DNA of 7,081 nt from an uncultured bacterium (GCA_903911455.1 CAIWDQ010000505.1:1-7081), one strand, 5' to 3'. Shown: positions 1-6,528, counted from the stretch's first letter. A program made the numbers and translations. Notes: a model not told the origin generated them from the letters alone.

Positions 1-120
1 ATTAGCTGGATGATGAAATAACGTTGTTTGGTGTTCCAGCTATTAGCTGGATGATGAAATAACGTTGTTTGGTGTTCCAGCTATTAGCTGGATGATGAAT
101 TAACGTCTTTTGGTTATCAT
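1..120. repeat. 41-bp tandem palindromic repeat array, left (edge)
   Basis: Two identical 41-bp units (1-41 and 42-82) are followed by a third, decaying copy (83 to about 120) that starts like the others (ATTAGCTGGATGATGAA) and then diverges. Each junction between units forms a perfect 17-nt odd-centred palindrome, TCCAGCTATTAGCTGGA (35-51 and 76-92). Within a unit, TAGCTGGA (3-10) and TCCAGCTA (35-42) are 8-bp inverted arms around a 24-nt interior. The interior carries a second dyad on the same axis, AAATAACGTTGTTT (16-29, one T.G wobble). The array begins at the window edge, so its true length is unknown. It contains no ORF and is not a CRISPR, because the interiors are identical. Function unknown. 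Confidence 0.9.
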
Positions 121-277
121 TAAAATTTATAAGACACCAAAAAACTAAATTTCTATTAATAAAAATGAAACTATAAAAGAATAAGCCTCCTTAATTTCAA
201 TACTACTTACTTTAATCATCTGGTAGTAGTAATTTAAGCTTAAAGATCAATGAAGATCTCAAAATTAAAAAAGTAAT
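121..277. other. AT-rich non-coding region downstream of the AsnB-like gene
   Basis: No gene is seen here. It contains a perfect 12-nt palindrome TTTAAGCTTAAA (233-244). An 11-bp direct repeat AGTAATTTAAG occurs at 228-238 and 272-282; the second copy covers the stop codon of the minus-strand gene. On the minus strand, AAGC and ACTAC near 238 can pair imperfectly with GTAGT and GCTT (about 183-206), followed by a T-rich stretch. That could be a weak terminator for the AsnB-like transcript, but the pairing is interrupted, so no terminator is called. Confidence 0.4.
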
Positions 278-1537
278 TTAAGTTTTTCTTTTCTCTTTCT
301 TAGCAGCAGGGAAAAGTATATTGTTTAATATCAAACGATATCCCGGAGAATTAGGGAAATTGCTTAGGTCAGTTGGAGGGTCACCAATAAGATGTTCGTA
401 ATCTTCAGGATCGTGACCACCATAAAAGGTCCACATTCCTTTGCCAAATTCACCATGTATATATCTGGCTTCGTTTAGTGATTTGGTTTCACCCATTATC
501 AATACACTTGATTTAATGTATTGTTTTTTGAAAGCAGTTGTCTGTCCCATAAATCCGTGTATGATTTGTGAGTGATTCTGACAAAGCATGGAAGGAACCC
601 AATCCCATTTAGCAGAGAAATCAAATAAAGTAAAGAAATCTTTATCTACAGTGAGTCTTGGACGGGTTTCAGTAGCATCAATAGATGAAATTTCGTATTG
701 ATAAGGATTAGTAACTAAAGTAAAATCTTTAAATGCAAAACAATTCTCAAAGTTTATTTTTCTTTGAGCATTTGGATCCATTGCATCACCATCAAACATT
801 ACATCACAAATATCAACACCATCAGCAGCTAAAGCAACATCATAACTATCGGGTGCCGAACACATGGAAAACATATATCCACCTCCCGAAACAAAATCTC
901 TGATCTTTTTAGCGACAGCTAATTTTAATTGTGATACCTTGTTAAACCCAAGTTTATGAGCCATTTCTTCAGATACTTTTACATCTTCAACATACCATTC
1001 TGCATTGCGATAAGCCGCCCAGAACTTACCATATTGTCCAGTAAAGTCTTCATGATGCAAATGGATCCAATCATATAAAGGTAAGACTCCACTCATAATC
1101 TCTTCATCATAAATAATATCATAAGGTATTTCGGCATAGGTAAGCACTAAAGTTACAGCATCATCCCATGGATGTTTATTTTTAGGAGAATAAACAGCAA
1201 TCTTAGGTGCTTTATGGAGTTTAACTTCATCCATATTAGCTTCAGGATCGGCAATCTCTCTTAATATAGCTGTAGATTGAACATCAGCAATTACCTGATA
1301 TGAAACACCACGTATCTTAAGTTCTTTTTCAAAGATTTCAGTTTGTTTAAACATAAAACTGCCACCTCTATAATTCAAGAGCCAGCTAGCTTCTACATCT
1401 TTTTGCAATATCCAATATACAATTCCATAAGCTTTAAGATGATTCTTCTGGGTTTCATCCATAGGTATAAGGATATATGCTGCATTGGCAACATAAGTAA
1501 ATAATAGAAAAAGGGTTATTATATAAAGTTTCTTCAT
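278..1537 (-). CDS. Secreted protein of the Bacteroidota 'asparagine synthetase B' label family
   Basis: A 419-residue protein with a clear Sec signal peptide: MKK, a hydrophobic core at residues 4-16, and cleavage predicted after A-N-A (17-19). There is no lipobox cysteine, so it is probably periplasmic or released. From memory, close relatives across Bacteroidota share this length and the blocks seen here: IPMDETQKNHLKAYG (24-38), LLNYRGGSF (53-61), HLHHEDFTGQYGKF (159-172), GGGYMFSMCSAPDS (218-231), YGGHDPEDY (372-380) and FPNSPGYRLILNN (394-406). Databases often call the family 'asparagine synthetase B', but nothing supports that activity. There is no N-terminal catalytic cysteine, no SGGxDS PP-loop, and the protein is exported. 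The glycine-rich run before C226 resembles the nucleophile elbow of class I glutamine amidotransferase-like folds, which is an inference only. It lies 63 bp downstream of dnaB on the same strand with no promoter box of its own, so it is probably co-transcribed. The ATG start is fixed by the signal peptide. The biochemical role is unknown. Confidence 0.85.
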   Translation of the reverse strand: MKKLYIITLFLLFTYVANAAYILIPMDETQKNHLKAYGIVYWILQKDVEASWLLNYRGGSFMFKQTEIFEKELKIRGVSYQVIADVQSTAILREIADPEANMDEVKLHKAPKIAVYSPKNKHPWDDAVTLVLTYAEIPYDIIYDEEIMSGVLPLYDWIHLHHEDFTGQYGKFWAAYRNAEWYVEDVKVSEEMAHKLGFNKVSQLKLAVAKKIRDFVSGGGYMFSMCSAPDSYDVALAADGVDICDVMFDGDAMDPNAQRKINFENCFAFKDFTLVTNPYQYEISSIDATETRPRLTVDKDFFTLFDFSAKWDWVPSMLCQNHSQIIHGFMGQTTAFKKQYIKSSVLIMGETKSLNEARYIHGEFGKGMWTFYGGHDPEDYEHLIGDPPTDLSNFPNSPGYRLILNNILFPAAKKEKRKT

Positions 1538-1547
1538 TTTAAATTAA

Positions 1548-1565
1548 AATTATTCAGGAATAATT
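1548..1565. promoter_or_regulatory. 18-nt perfect palindrome before the AsnB-like gene
   Basis: AATTATTCAGGAATAATT is a perfect inverted repeat (8-bp arms, 2-nt centre) ending 10 nt upstream of the AsnB-like start codon, in the 63-bp gap after dnaB. On the minus strand it is followed by T/A-rich sequence. It could be an operator for a dimeric regulator, an RNA hairpin that tunes translation, or a weak attenuator between the two genes. AT-rich DNA also makes such palindromes by chance, so the role is uncertain. Confidence 0.35.
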
Positions 1566-1600
1566 AACGTATGAAACAGGAAAAATATTTCATTAATCAA

Positions 1601-3130
1601 TTAAAAAGGAATAATATCTTCATCATTCATATCATTCATTCTGGATTGTCGGGTGACTACATTTTGTGAGATATCAAAATCAACATTAGGTAATATATTG
1701 TCATCAATATTAAATTCATTACTTTCAACATCCATAAACTTAGCGAATTTACTTACAAAACGCAAACGAACTTCATCAGTTGGTCCGTTACGATGTTTTG
1801 CAATAATTACATCTGCCATTCCACGTGTATCGCCTTTTTCGTCAGAGTCAAGTTTGTAATATTCGGGACGATAAATAAACATTACTATATCCGCATCTTG
1901 CTCAATAGCACCTGATTCACGAAGGTCGGAAAGGATAGGTTTTTTAGTTCCACCTCTGGTTTCAACAGCACGACTTAATTGTGATAAAGCAAGTACAGGT
2001 ATCCTAAGTTCTTTTGCTAAACTCTTTAACTGTCGTGAAATAGTACTTATTTCCTGCTCTCTGTTACCTCTTGCTTCCGCAGAACCTTGCATCAACTGGA
2101 GGTAATCTATAAATACCATCTGAATATCATGTTTTTGTTTTAAACGACGACATTTAGCTCTTAATTCAAAGATAGTTAAAGCGGGTGTATCATCAATATA
2201 TAAAGGTGCGTCAATGAGAGTAGATATTTTGGCATTTAATTGTTCCCATTCATAATCAGCTAATGAACCTTTTTTAAGTTTATCAGATGTTAATTGAGTT
2301 TCGCTTGAAATCAAACGCATTACTAATTCCACAGCTGACATTTCAAGAGAGAAAAAAGCAACAGGCTTTTTAAAGTCAACTGCCATGTTGCGAGCCATTG
2401 AAAGTGCAAAAGCAGTTTTCCCCATTGATGGACGTGCAGCTAAAATAATAAGGTTAGATTTTTGCCAACCTGAAGTTACTCTATCCAATTCAGTAAATCC
2501 TGAAGGTACTCCACTTAAACCTGTTTCGTATTCTTTAGCAGCTTCAATTTCTCCAATTGCTTCTCTTATCAAAGTTTGCATGTCAGAATAATCACTACGG
2601 AAATTCTTTTCACCAATAGAAAGTAAACTACTTTCAGTTTTGTCAAGAAGTTCTAAAACATCTGTAGTATCTTCATAAGCCTCGCGTTGTATTTCGGATG
2701 AAATTCTTATAAGTTCTCTTTGAATATATTTCTGAGCAATAATACGCGAATGATATTCAATATTTGCAGAAGAAGCAACTCTATTAGTTAATTGTGTAAT
2801 AAAATAAGCACCTCCAACTATCTCTAGTTCTCCTTTTGATTTTAAATCATTGGTTACTGTAAGGATATCAACTGGGCTGGAAGCAGCAAACAATCTGCAG
2901 ATTGAAGTATATATTAATTGGTGTGATTGTCGGTAAAAGAATTCGGGTTTAAGGATGTCAATAACTGAATTTAATGCATCCTGTTCTAACATTAAAGCAC
3001 CTAAAACTGCCTCTTCTAAATCGGTAGCCTGTGGTGGTAATTTCCCTTGCTCTGATATTGACTGAAATGCAGCCAGTCCTTTAGATGTTCTTTTTCGTGT
3101 ATTTTCTTTAGATGATAATTGCTCTTCCAT
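1601..3130 (-). CDS. dnaB: Replicative DNA helicase DnaB
   Basis: A 509-residue RecA-fold hexameric helicase that unwinds DNA 5'-to-3' at the replication fork using ATP and works with DnaG primase. The N-terminal DnaB domain spans about residues 32-135 (LPPQATDLEEAVLGALMLEQ begins it), then the linker, then the RecA-like motor from about 205. Motor motifs are all intact: Walker A ARPSMGKT (232-239; K238, T239), FFSLEMS with the catalytic-type E263, Walker B MVFIDYLQLM (338-347; D342), SDLRESGAIEQDAD (401-414), and KHRNGP (445-450) in the arginine-finger region. No intein is present. The first 30 residues form a basic, polar extension. After the fold ends near 467 there is a 42-residue Asp/Asn-rich tail ending DEDIIPF, resembling the acidic C-terminal tip of SSB. 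The ATG start is supported by family length and by the promoter box immediately upstream. The gene probably leads an operon with the AsnB-like gene and is divergent from the hydrolase. Confidence 0.98.
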   Translation of the reverse strand: MEEQLSSKENTRKRTSKGLAAFQSISEQGKLPPQATDLEEAVLGALMLEQDALNSVIDILKPEFFYRQSHQLIYTSICRLFAASSPVDILTVTNDLKSKGELEIVGGAYFITQLTNRVASSANIEYHSRIIAQKYIQRELIRISSEIQREAYEDTTDVLELLDKTESSLLSIGEKNFRSDYSDMQTLIREAIGEIEAAKEYETGLSGVPSGFTELDRVTSGWQKSNLIILAARPSMGKTAFALSMARNMAVDFKKPVAFFSLEMSAVELVMRLISSETQLTSDKLKKGSLADYEWEQLNAKISTLIDAPLYIDDTPALTIFELRAKCRRLKQKHDIQMVFIDYLQLMQGSAEARGNREQEISTISRQLKSLAKELRIPVLALSQLSRAVETRGGTKKPILSDLRESGAIEQDADIVMFIYRPEYYKLDSDEKGDTRGMADVIIAKHRNGPTDEVRLRFVSKFAKFMDVESNEFNIDDNILPNVDFDISQNVVTRQSRMNDMNDEDIIPF

Positions 3131-3134
3131 TCGT

Positions 3135-3142
3135 CAAAAGTA
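3135..3142 (-). promoter_or_regulatory. Bacteroidota -7 promoter box for dnaB
   Basis: The minus strand reads TACTTTTG, a perfect match to the Bacteroidota TAnnTTTG element, ending 4 nt before the dnaB ATG (3128-3130). A TTG on the minus strand (3166-3168) lies 23 bp further upstream and could be the -33 element, at the long end of normal spacing. If the box is used, transcription would begin within about 0-3 nt of the start codon, giving a leaderless or nearly leaderless mRNA. Confidence 0.55.
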
Positions 3143-3236
3143 GTAAAAAAAGTATTATATCTCATCAATAAAAATACAATTTATGTTAAAGAAATTTTAT
3201 CTCCTGATCATTAATACATAAAACCAATTCTTTTCT

Positions 3237-3244
3237 TACTTTTG
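3237..3244 (+). promoter_or_regulatory. Bacteroidota -7 promoter box for the alpha/beta hydrolase
   Basis: TACTTTTG is a perfect TAnnTTTG match 16 nt before the hydrolase ATG, implying a leader of about 10-13 nt. No clear -33 TTTG/TTG is seen at the usual distance. The box is identical to the dnaB box on the other strand, and the flanking bases are similar too (CTTTTCT before one, AAAAAAG after the other), so the intergenic region has a rough mirror symmetry. Confidence 0.6.
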
Positions 3245-3260
3245 CTTAAAATTTATTTCA

Positions 3261-4061
3261 ATGGAAACACAACATTTTTTATTCAAAGATAAAAAAATAA
3301 CATATACAGTTACAGGCGAAGGTCCTGTTTTAGTTTTACTTCATGGTTTTATGGAATGTCAGAAGATTTGGATTAATTTTACTTCAGTATTATCAAAAAA
3401 GTATAAGGTTATTACGTTTGATCTTCCCGGACACGGAGATTCAGAATGCATAGATACAATACATTCTATGGAGTTGATGGCTGATTGTATTAAGTTTGGT
3501 TTAGATCAATTGGAAGTAAATAAATGTGTATTGATTGGGCATTCTATGGGTGGTTATGTTTCGTTGGCATTTGCCGAGATGTATCCTTATATGCTTAATG
3601 GATTAGGCTTGTTCCATTCTCATGCTTATGCTGATACAGATGAAGCTAAGATGAATCGCGACAGATCTTGCGAAATTGTAAAGCAGAACAGAGTTGGTTT
3701 TATCTCTAACTTTATTCCTGAATTATTTGCACCCGAAAACGTTTCTAAATATCAGGATGAGATTAAAACTTTACAACAATATATTAAGGATATGACGGTA
3801 GATGCTATTGTGGCTTCGCAAAAAGGAATGAAGTTAAGGGAATCTAAGTTAGAGGTTATTAAGTATGCTCCTTTTCCTATATTATTTATTTTTGGGAAAC
3901 AAGATCCACGAACTCCATTACCTAAATCGCTTGAACAAACTGCTCTTGCAAAACATGCTGAAATTACATTGATTGATGTAGGACATATGGGTTATATAGA
4001 AGCACGTAACGAATCATTACATTCAATAGATTCTTTTACAGATATGTGTTTTAAGATTTAG
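3261..4061 (+). CDS. Alpha/beta-fold hydrolase (AB hydrolase-1 type)
   Basis: A 266-residue cytoplasmic protein with no signal peptide and a complete alpha/beta hydrolase signature. The oxyanion-loop motif LLHGF is at 26-30, FDLPGHGDS at 53-61, and the nucleophile elbow GHSMGG at 93-98 has S95 as nucleophile. FGKQDPRTPL (211-220) supplies the likely acid D215, and GHMG (241-244) the general base H242. The catalytic triad is therefore S95-D215-H242. The cap region, about 118-195, is helical and gives no substrate clue. The family includes esterases, lipases, haloalkane dehalogenases and C-C hydrolases. The overall look is that of an esterase or pimeloyl-ester-type carboxylesterase, but no substrate can be named. 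The gene is transcribed alone, divergent from dnaB and convergent with the aspartate kinase, so context gives no pathway. The start fits the family N-terminus and the -7 box. Confidence 0.93.
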   Translation: METQHFLFKDKKITYTVTGEGPVLVLLHGFMECQKIWINFTSVLSKKYKVITFDLPGHGDSECIDTIHSMELMADCIKFGLDQLEVNKCVLIGHSMGGYVSLAFAEMYPYMLNGLGLFHSHAYADTDEAKMNRDRSCEIVKQNRVGFISNFIPELFAPENVSKYQDEIKTLQQYIKDMTVDAIVASQKGMKLRESKLEVIKYAPFPILFIFGKQDPRTPLPKSLEQTALAKHAEITLIDVGHMGYIEARNESLHSIDSFTDMCFKI

Positions 4062-4070
4062 AGGCTTTTA

Positions 4071-5339
4071 TCAACCTTCAACAACCAATTGTACCGTTAA
4101 TCTACTCTTTTGTTCTAATTTAATATCACGTTTATTCACAAGCTTATCAATAGTTTGCTGATCGTAATTACGAATTGTTATTAATTCAAGATTATGATTG
4201 TATTTTACTTTATAATCTTTCTGCAATTCAGAAATTAAGTTTTCAAACCTATATTTATTTTCATCTATACAAATAGAAAAACTAATAGCAGAGTTTTGCA
4301 TAAGATTAATCTTAATACCAATGTCAGCTATTGTTTTAAATATATCCGAAAGATTATCTTCAGCAATAAAAGAGAAATCACGTGGAGAAATTGAAACCAA
4401 CGTCTGATTCTTCTTAAAAATAAATGAAGGCACCAGTCCATCCGCATGATCGATATCCGAAATAATTGTACCTTCTTCCTCAGGGTGTATGAAGGACTTA
4501 ACTTTTAATGGGATGTTTTTATTCTGTAAAGGTTTAATAGTTTTAGGATGGATGATACTAGCTCCATAATATGCAAGTTCAATAGCTTCGCGATACGAAA
4601 TGCTATCCAGTTTAGTAGTATCTTCAAAATATTTTGGGTCGGCATTTAATACACCGGGCACATCTTTCCAAATAAAAACTTCATCAGCATCCAAACAATA
4701 AGCAAAGATAGAAGCTGAGTAATCAGAACCTTCTCTGCCGATAGTTGTAGAAATTCCATTGGGAGTACCTCCAATAAAACCTTGAGTAATAATTATTCTT
4801 TTTTCACCATCTTTATATTTTGAGGCAATAGAAAACTCAATTTCATCAGTAGTCAATTTCCAGTTAACCTTTGCTTCCTTAAAGCTGTTATCTGTTATAA
4901 TTACCTGACGGGCATCAAACCATATATTCCAAACTCCTGTAGTTTTTAGGTAATGATGAATAATTTTAGTAGAAAGTAATTCGCCATAGACAACAATCTG
5001 ATCGTACTCAAGATCAAAATTATTTGTTGGTTTTTGTGATAATTTATGACTTAAAGCACAAAAGAACTTATTTATATCTTCAAAAATATGATTATGGCTA
5101 TCATCAAAAAGATCATTAATAATATCAAAATGGTACTCAATAATGCTTTTTAATATGGAAGTATAATCTTCATGTTTAAAATAAGCATTGGCAAGTTGCT
5201 CCAAAGCATTGGTAGTTTTGCCCATAGCAGAGATCACCACAAGCAAATCATCGTCAGCATAATTATTAAGAATATTTACAACATTCCTTACTGCATCTGC
5301 ATTATTAACCGAAGCTCCTCCAAATTTAAATACCTTCAT
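4071..5339 (-). CDS. lysC: Aspartate kinase, monofunctional (aspartokinase)
   Basis: A 422-residue cytosolic enzyme that phosphorylates L-aspartate with ATP, the first step towards lysine (and diaminopimelate), threonine, methionine and isoleucine. The amino-acid kinase domain covers about 1-290: KFGGAS (5-10, where many family members have KFGGTS), SAMGKTTN (37-44), VYGELLSTKI (117-126), TTIGREGSDYSA (198-209, where the classical form is GRGGSD), WKDVPGVLNADP (224-235) and YYGASIIHPKT (257-267). The variants A9 and E203 are, from memory, usual in Bacteroidota. C-terminal ACT domains follow, about 310-422, including INLMQNSAISFSICID (344-359) and ending LTVQLVVEG; these normally mediate feedback inhibition. 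There is no fused homoserine dehydrogenase or DAP decarboxylase. Which end product controls it cannot be read from the sequence, so lysC is used as the generic symbol. It converges on the hydrolase gene with a 9-bp gap. The leader is too short for a lysine riboswitch. Confidence 0.95.
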   Translation of the reverse strand: MKVFKFGGASVNNADAVRNVVNILNNYADDDLLVVISAMGKTTNALEQLANAYFKHEDYTSILKSIIEYHFDIINDLFDDSHNHIFEDINKFFCALSHKLSQKPTNNFDLEYDQIVVYGELLSTKIIHHYLKTTGVWNIWFDARQVIITDNSFKEAKVNWKLTTDEIEFSIASKYKDGEKRIIITQGFIGGTPNGISTTIGREGSDYSASIFAYCLDADEVFIWKDVPGVLNADPKYFEDTTKLDSISYREAIELAYYGASIIHPKTIKPLQNKNIPLKVKSFIHPEEEGTIISDIDHADGLVPSFIFKKNQTLVSISPRDFSFIAEDNLSDIFKTIADIGIKINLMQNSAISFSICIDENKYRFENLISELQKDYKVKYNHNLELITIRNYDQQTIDKLVNKRDIKLEQKSRLTVQLVVEG

Positions 5340-5360
5340 TCTATGTTTTTAAAGATGGTA

Positions 5361-5368
5361 CAAACTTA
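5361..5368 (-). promoter_or_regulatory. Bacteroidota -7 promoter box for aspartate kinase
   Basis: The minus strand reads TAAGTTTG, a perfect TAnnTTTG element, 21 nt before the aspartate kinase ATG (5337-5339). This implies a leader of about 15-18 nt. No convincing -33 element is seen upstream. Confidence 0.55.
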
Positions 5369-5442
5369 GGTATTTTTTCTGAATCCTACTATTTATTTAT
5401 AGGTTTATTATGATTTTATTTTTTATTTTCTTTATGATGATG

Positions 5443-5479
5443 TTTATATTTATAACCGAAACTCGGGTTTAAATATAAA
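5443..5479. repeat. 37-nt imperfect hairpin (dispersed-repeat-like)
   Basis: TTTATATTTA (5443-5452) pairs with TAAATATAAA (5470-5479). Inside, ACCGA pairs with TCGGGT around the loop AAC, with two mismatches. It lies in the intergenic region between the aspartate kinase promoter and the TPR gene. Neither strand has a T-run directly after it, so it is not a canonical terminator. It may be a small dispersed palindrome. Confidence 0.45.
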
Positions 5480-5507
5480 TGATTTGGTGATTTTGTGATT
5501 TGGCGAT
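5480..5507. repeat. 8-bp tandem repeat (TGATTTGG type), about 3.5 copies
   Basis: Consecutive octamers TGATTTGG, TGATTTTG and TGATTTGG are followed by a degenerate CGATT. The run directly follows the 5443-5479 hairpin and leads into the GC-richer palindrome to its right. It is non-coding. Similar GATTTG microrepeats are, from memory, common in Bacteroidota intergenic DNA. Confidence 0.55.
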
Positions 5508-5508
5508 T

Positions 5509-5595
5509 CACCTCGTAGTCATTGCGGGCTTGACCCGCAATCCCATTCTTAAACTTTCATCCAATATATTGACGGTCACCGAGCAAGCCGAGGTG
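5509..5595. repeat. Dispersed-type palindromic repeat cluster
   Basis: The segment is bounded by 7-bp inverted repeats CACCTCG (5509-5515) and CGAGGTG (5589-5595). Inside, ATTGCGGG (5521-5528) and CCCGCAAT (5534-5541) form a perfect 8-bp stem with loop CTTGA. The core GTCATTGCGGGCTTGACC matches, from memory, a very widespread bacterial intergenic palindrome. The right part (GGTCACCGAGCAAGCCGAGG) resembles another dispersed Bacteroidota repeat. The base composition is much richer in GC than the flanks, supporting an inserted or mobile-repeat origin. No transposase is present, so this would be a non-autonomous element at most. Confidence 0.6.
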
Positions 5596-5699
5596 TGTTG
5601 CCCAAGCTGCATATTGTTTATTTATTGTTGTTTCTTTCATTTTTGTTATTAAAACCCTATTTTTAAAATTGTGTTAATCCTTTAGTTATTGACAGTGAT
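5596..5699. other. AT-rich non-coding region downstream of the TPR gene
   Basis: This completes the gene-free stretch 5340-5699, together with the promoter box and repeats listed separately. No ORF, RNA gene or clear terminator for the minus-strand TPR gene was found in it. Confidence 0.4.
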
Positions 5700-6338
5700 T
5701 TAAAGCCCGAACACTTTTAAGTCGTAGCCAGTGAAGTCTAAGTCCTTTGCGTTTATTATAATTTGCTTAGCCTTTTCAATTTGGCCAGATTTTAATGTAG
5801 CCTTTGCCAACTTATAGTAACTGCCCTCTAAGGGACTATATCCCAAGTCAACCAATTTTTGGAAGTCTTTAATAGCGTTCAAATAATCTTTAAGTATATA
5901 ATAAAATTTTCCTCTAATATCATAAAGTTCAGGAGCATCATCCAAATCCGGACAGTATTTAAATGCTAAATTAATTGATTTCAAAGCAAGGTCGATCCGA
6001 TTTATTCTACAAAAACAATTGGAAAGATTTCTGTAGGAATACCAATCTTTTTTATCAAGTTTAATTGCATTTTGATAATCACGCAAATTATAAAAGTTTG
6101 CAAGTGAATCACCTGGAAAGTCAATTGTCCGATTATATGCAGATTCAAAATATTCGTCTGCTGTTTTCATGGTTTTTATTTCTTGATATTCTGCTTGAGG
6201 TAACGGGAAACTGTCCAGAATATTTTTTTGCTCTGTTATGGTCTGTCCTAAAAGATTATCAGAAACTGATAAGATTAAAAATATTATTGGAATAAATAAT
6301 TGAAATTGTCGTCTAAGCATTATCACTAATTTGTTCAT
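5700..6338 (-). CDS. Small secreted TPR-repeat protein
   Basis: From the ATG at 6338 the product is 212 residues. The open frame extends to 6374, but the only start there is TTG, which would put 12 extra residues before the export signal, so the ATG is preferred. The ATG 18 nt further downstream (6320) is also possible. The N-terminus has basic residues (K3, R9, R10), a hydrophobic core at about 14-25 and a likely signal-peptidase site near LLGQ (29-32); no lipobox cysteine is seen. The mature part is helical with three recognisable tetratricopeptide repeats, about 98-128 (WYSYRNLSNCFCRIN...), 137-166 (LYDIRGKFYYILKDYLNAIKD) and 172-201 (YYKLAKATLKSGQIEKA), and a weaker one at about 63-94. 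TPRs are protein-interaction scaffolds, and no enzymatic domain is present. The gene is monocistronic, between two repeat-rich regions. The specific partner and function are unknown. Confidence 0.8.
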   Translation of the reverse strand: MNKLVIMLRRQFQLFIPIIFLILSVSDNLLGQTITEQKNILDSFPLPQAEYQEIKTMKTADEYFESAYNRTIDFPGDSLANFYNLRDYQNAIKLDKKDWYSYRNLSNCFCRINRIDLALKSINLAFKYCPDLDDAPELYDIRGKFYYILKDYLNAIKDFQKLVDLGYSPLEGSYYKLAKATLKSGQIEKAKQIIINAKDLDFTGYDLKVFGL

Positions 6339-6412
6339 ATTTGTAACATAACTACATAAAGCTTTCTTATTCAAATGAACTTTATGTACATTTTGTATTA
6401 TATATTTTAACG

Positions 6413-6420
6413 CAAAGATA
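6413..6420 (-). promoter_or_regulatory. Bacteroidota -7 promoter box for the TPR gene
   Basis: The minus strand reads TATCTTTG, a perfect TAnnTTTG element. It would start transcription near 6408, giving a leader of about 70 nt to the ATG at 6338. No -33 TTG is seen at normal spacing; the nearest is 26 bp away. AT-rich DNA yields such boxes by chance, so confidence is moderate. Confidence 0.45.
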
Positions 6421-6467
6421 ATAATTAATATTACATCTCATTAAAACAATATATAAATGTTTTAAAA

Positions 6468-6482
6468 TTCCCCGGAGGGGAA
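6468..6482 (-). terminator. GC-rich hairpin, possible minus-strand terminator
   Basis: TTCCCC (6468-6473) pairs perfectly with GGGGAA (6477-6482) around the loop GGA, the most GC-rich stem in this part of the window. Read on the minus strand it is followed by TTTTAAAA, a short T-tract, so it could stop transcription coming leftwards from the repeat array before the TPR promoter. The T-tract is short, and it could instead be a small palindromic repeat. Confidence 0.35.
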
Positions 6483-6528
6483 ATATAAATTTAATATAAA
6501 AAATAAAATGTCTTGGTTCAGAATAACA

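Noticed and set aside
1653..2591. Plus-strand open frames at 1653-1859 and 2385-2591
   Set aside because: They lie entirely inside dnaB on the opposite strand, with no family resemblance or start signals. They are shadows of the helicase gene.
4055..4080. Bidirectional terminator between the convergent hydrolase and aspartate kinase genes
   Set aside because: The 9-bp gap and its flanks show no stem longer than about 3 bp, so termination must occur inside the opposite gene or by another mechanism.
5340..5400. Lysine riboswitch before aspartate kinase
   Set aside because: The predicted leader is about 15-20 nt and the upstream DNA shows no long structured element, so there is no room for a riboswitch.
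6339..6374. N-terminal extension of the TPR protein from position 6374
   Set aside because: The codon there is TTG and it would place 12 extra polar residues before the signal peptide. The first ATG is at 6338.
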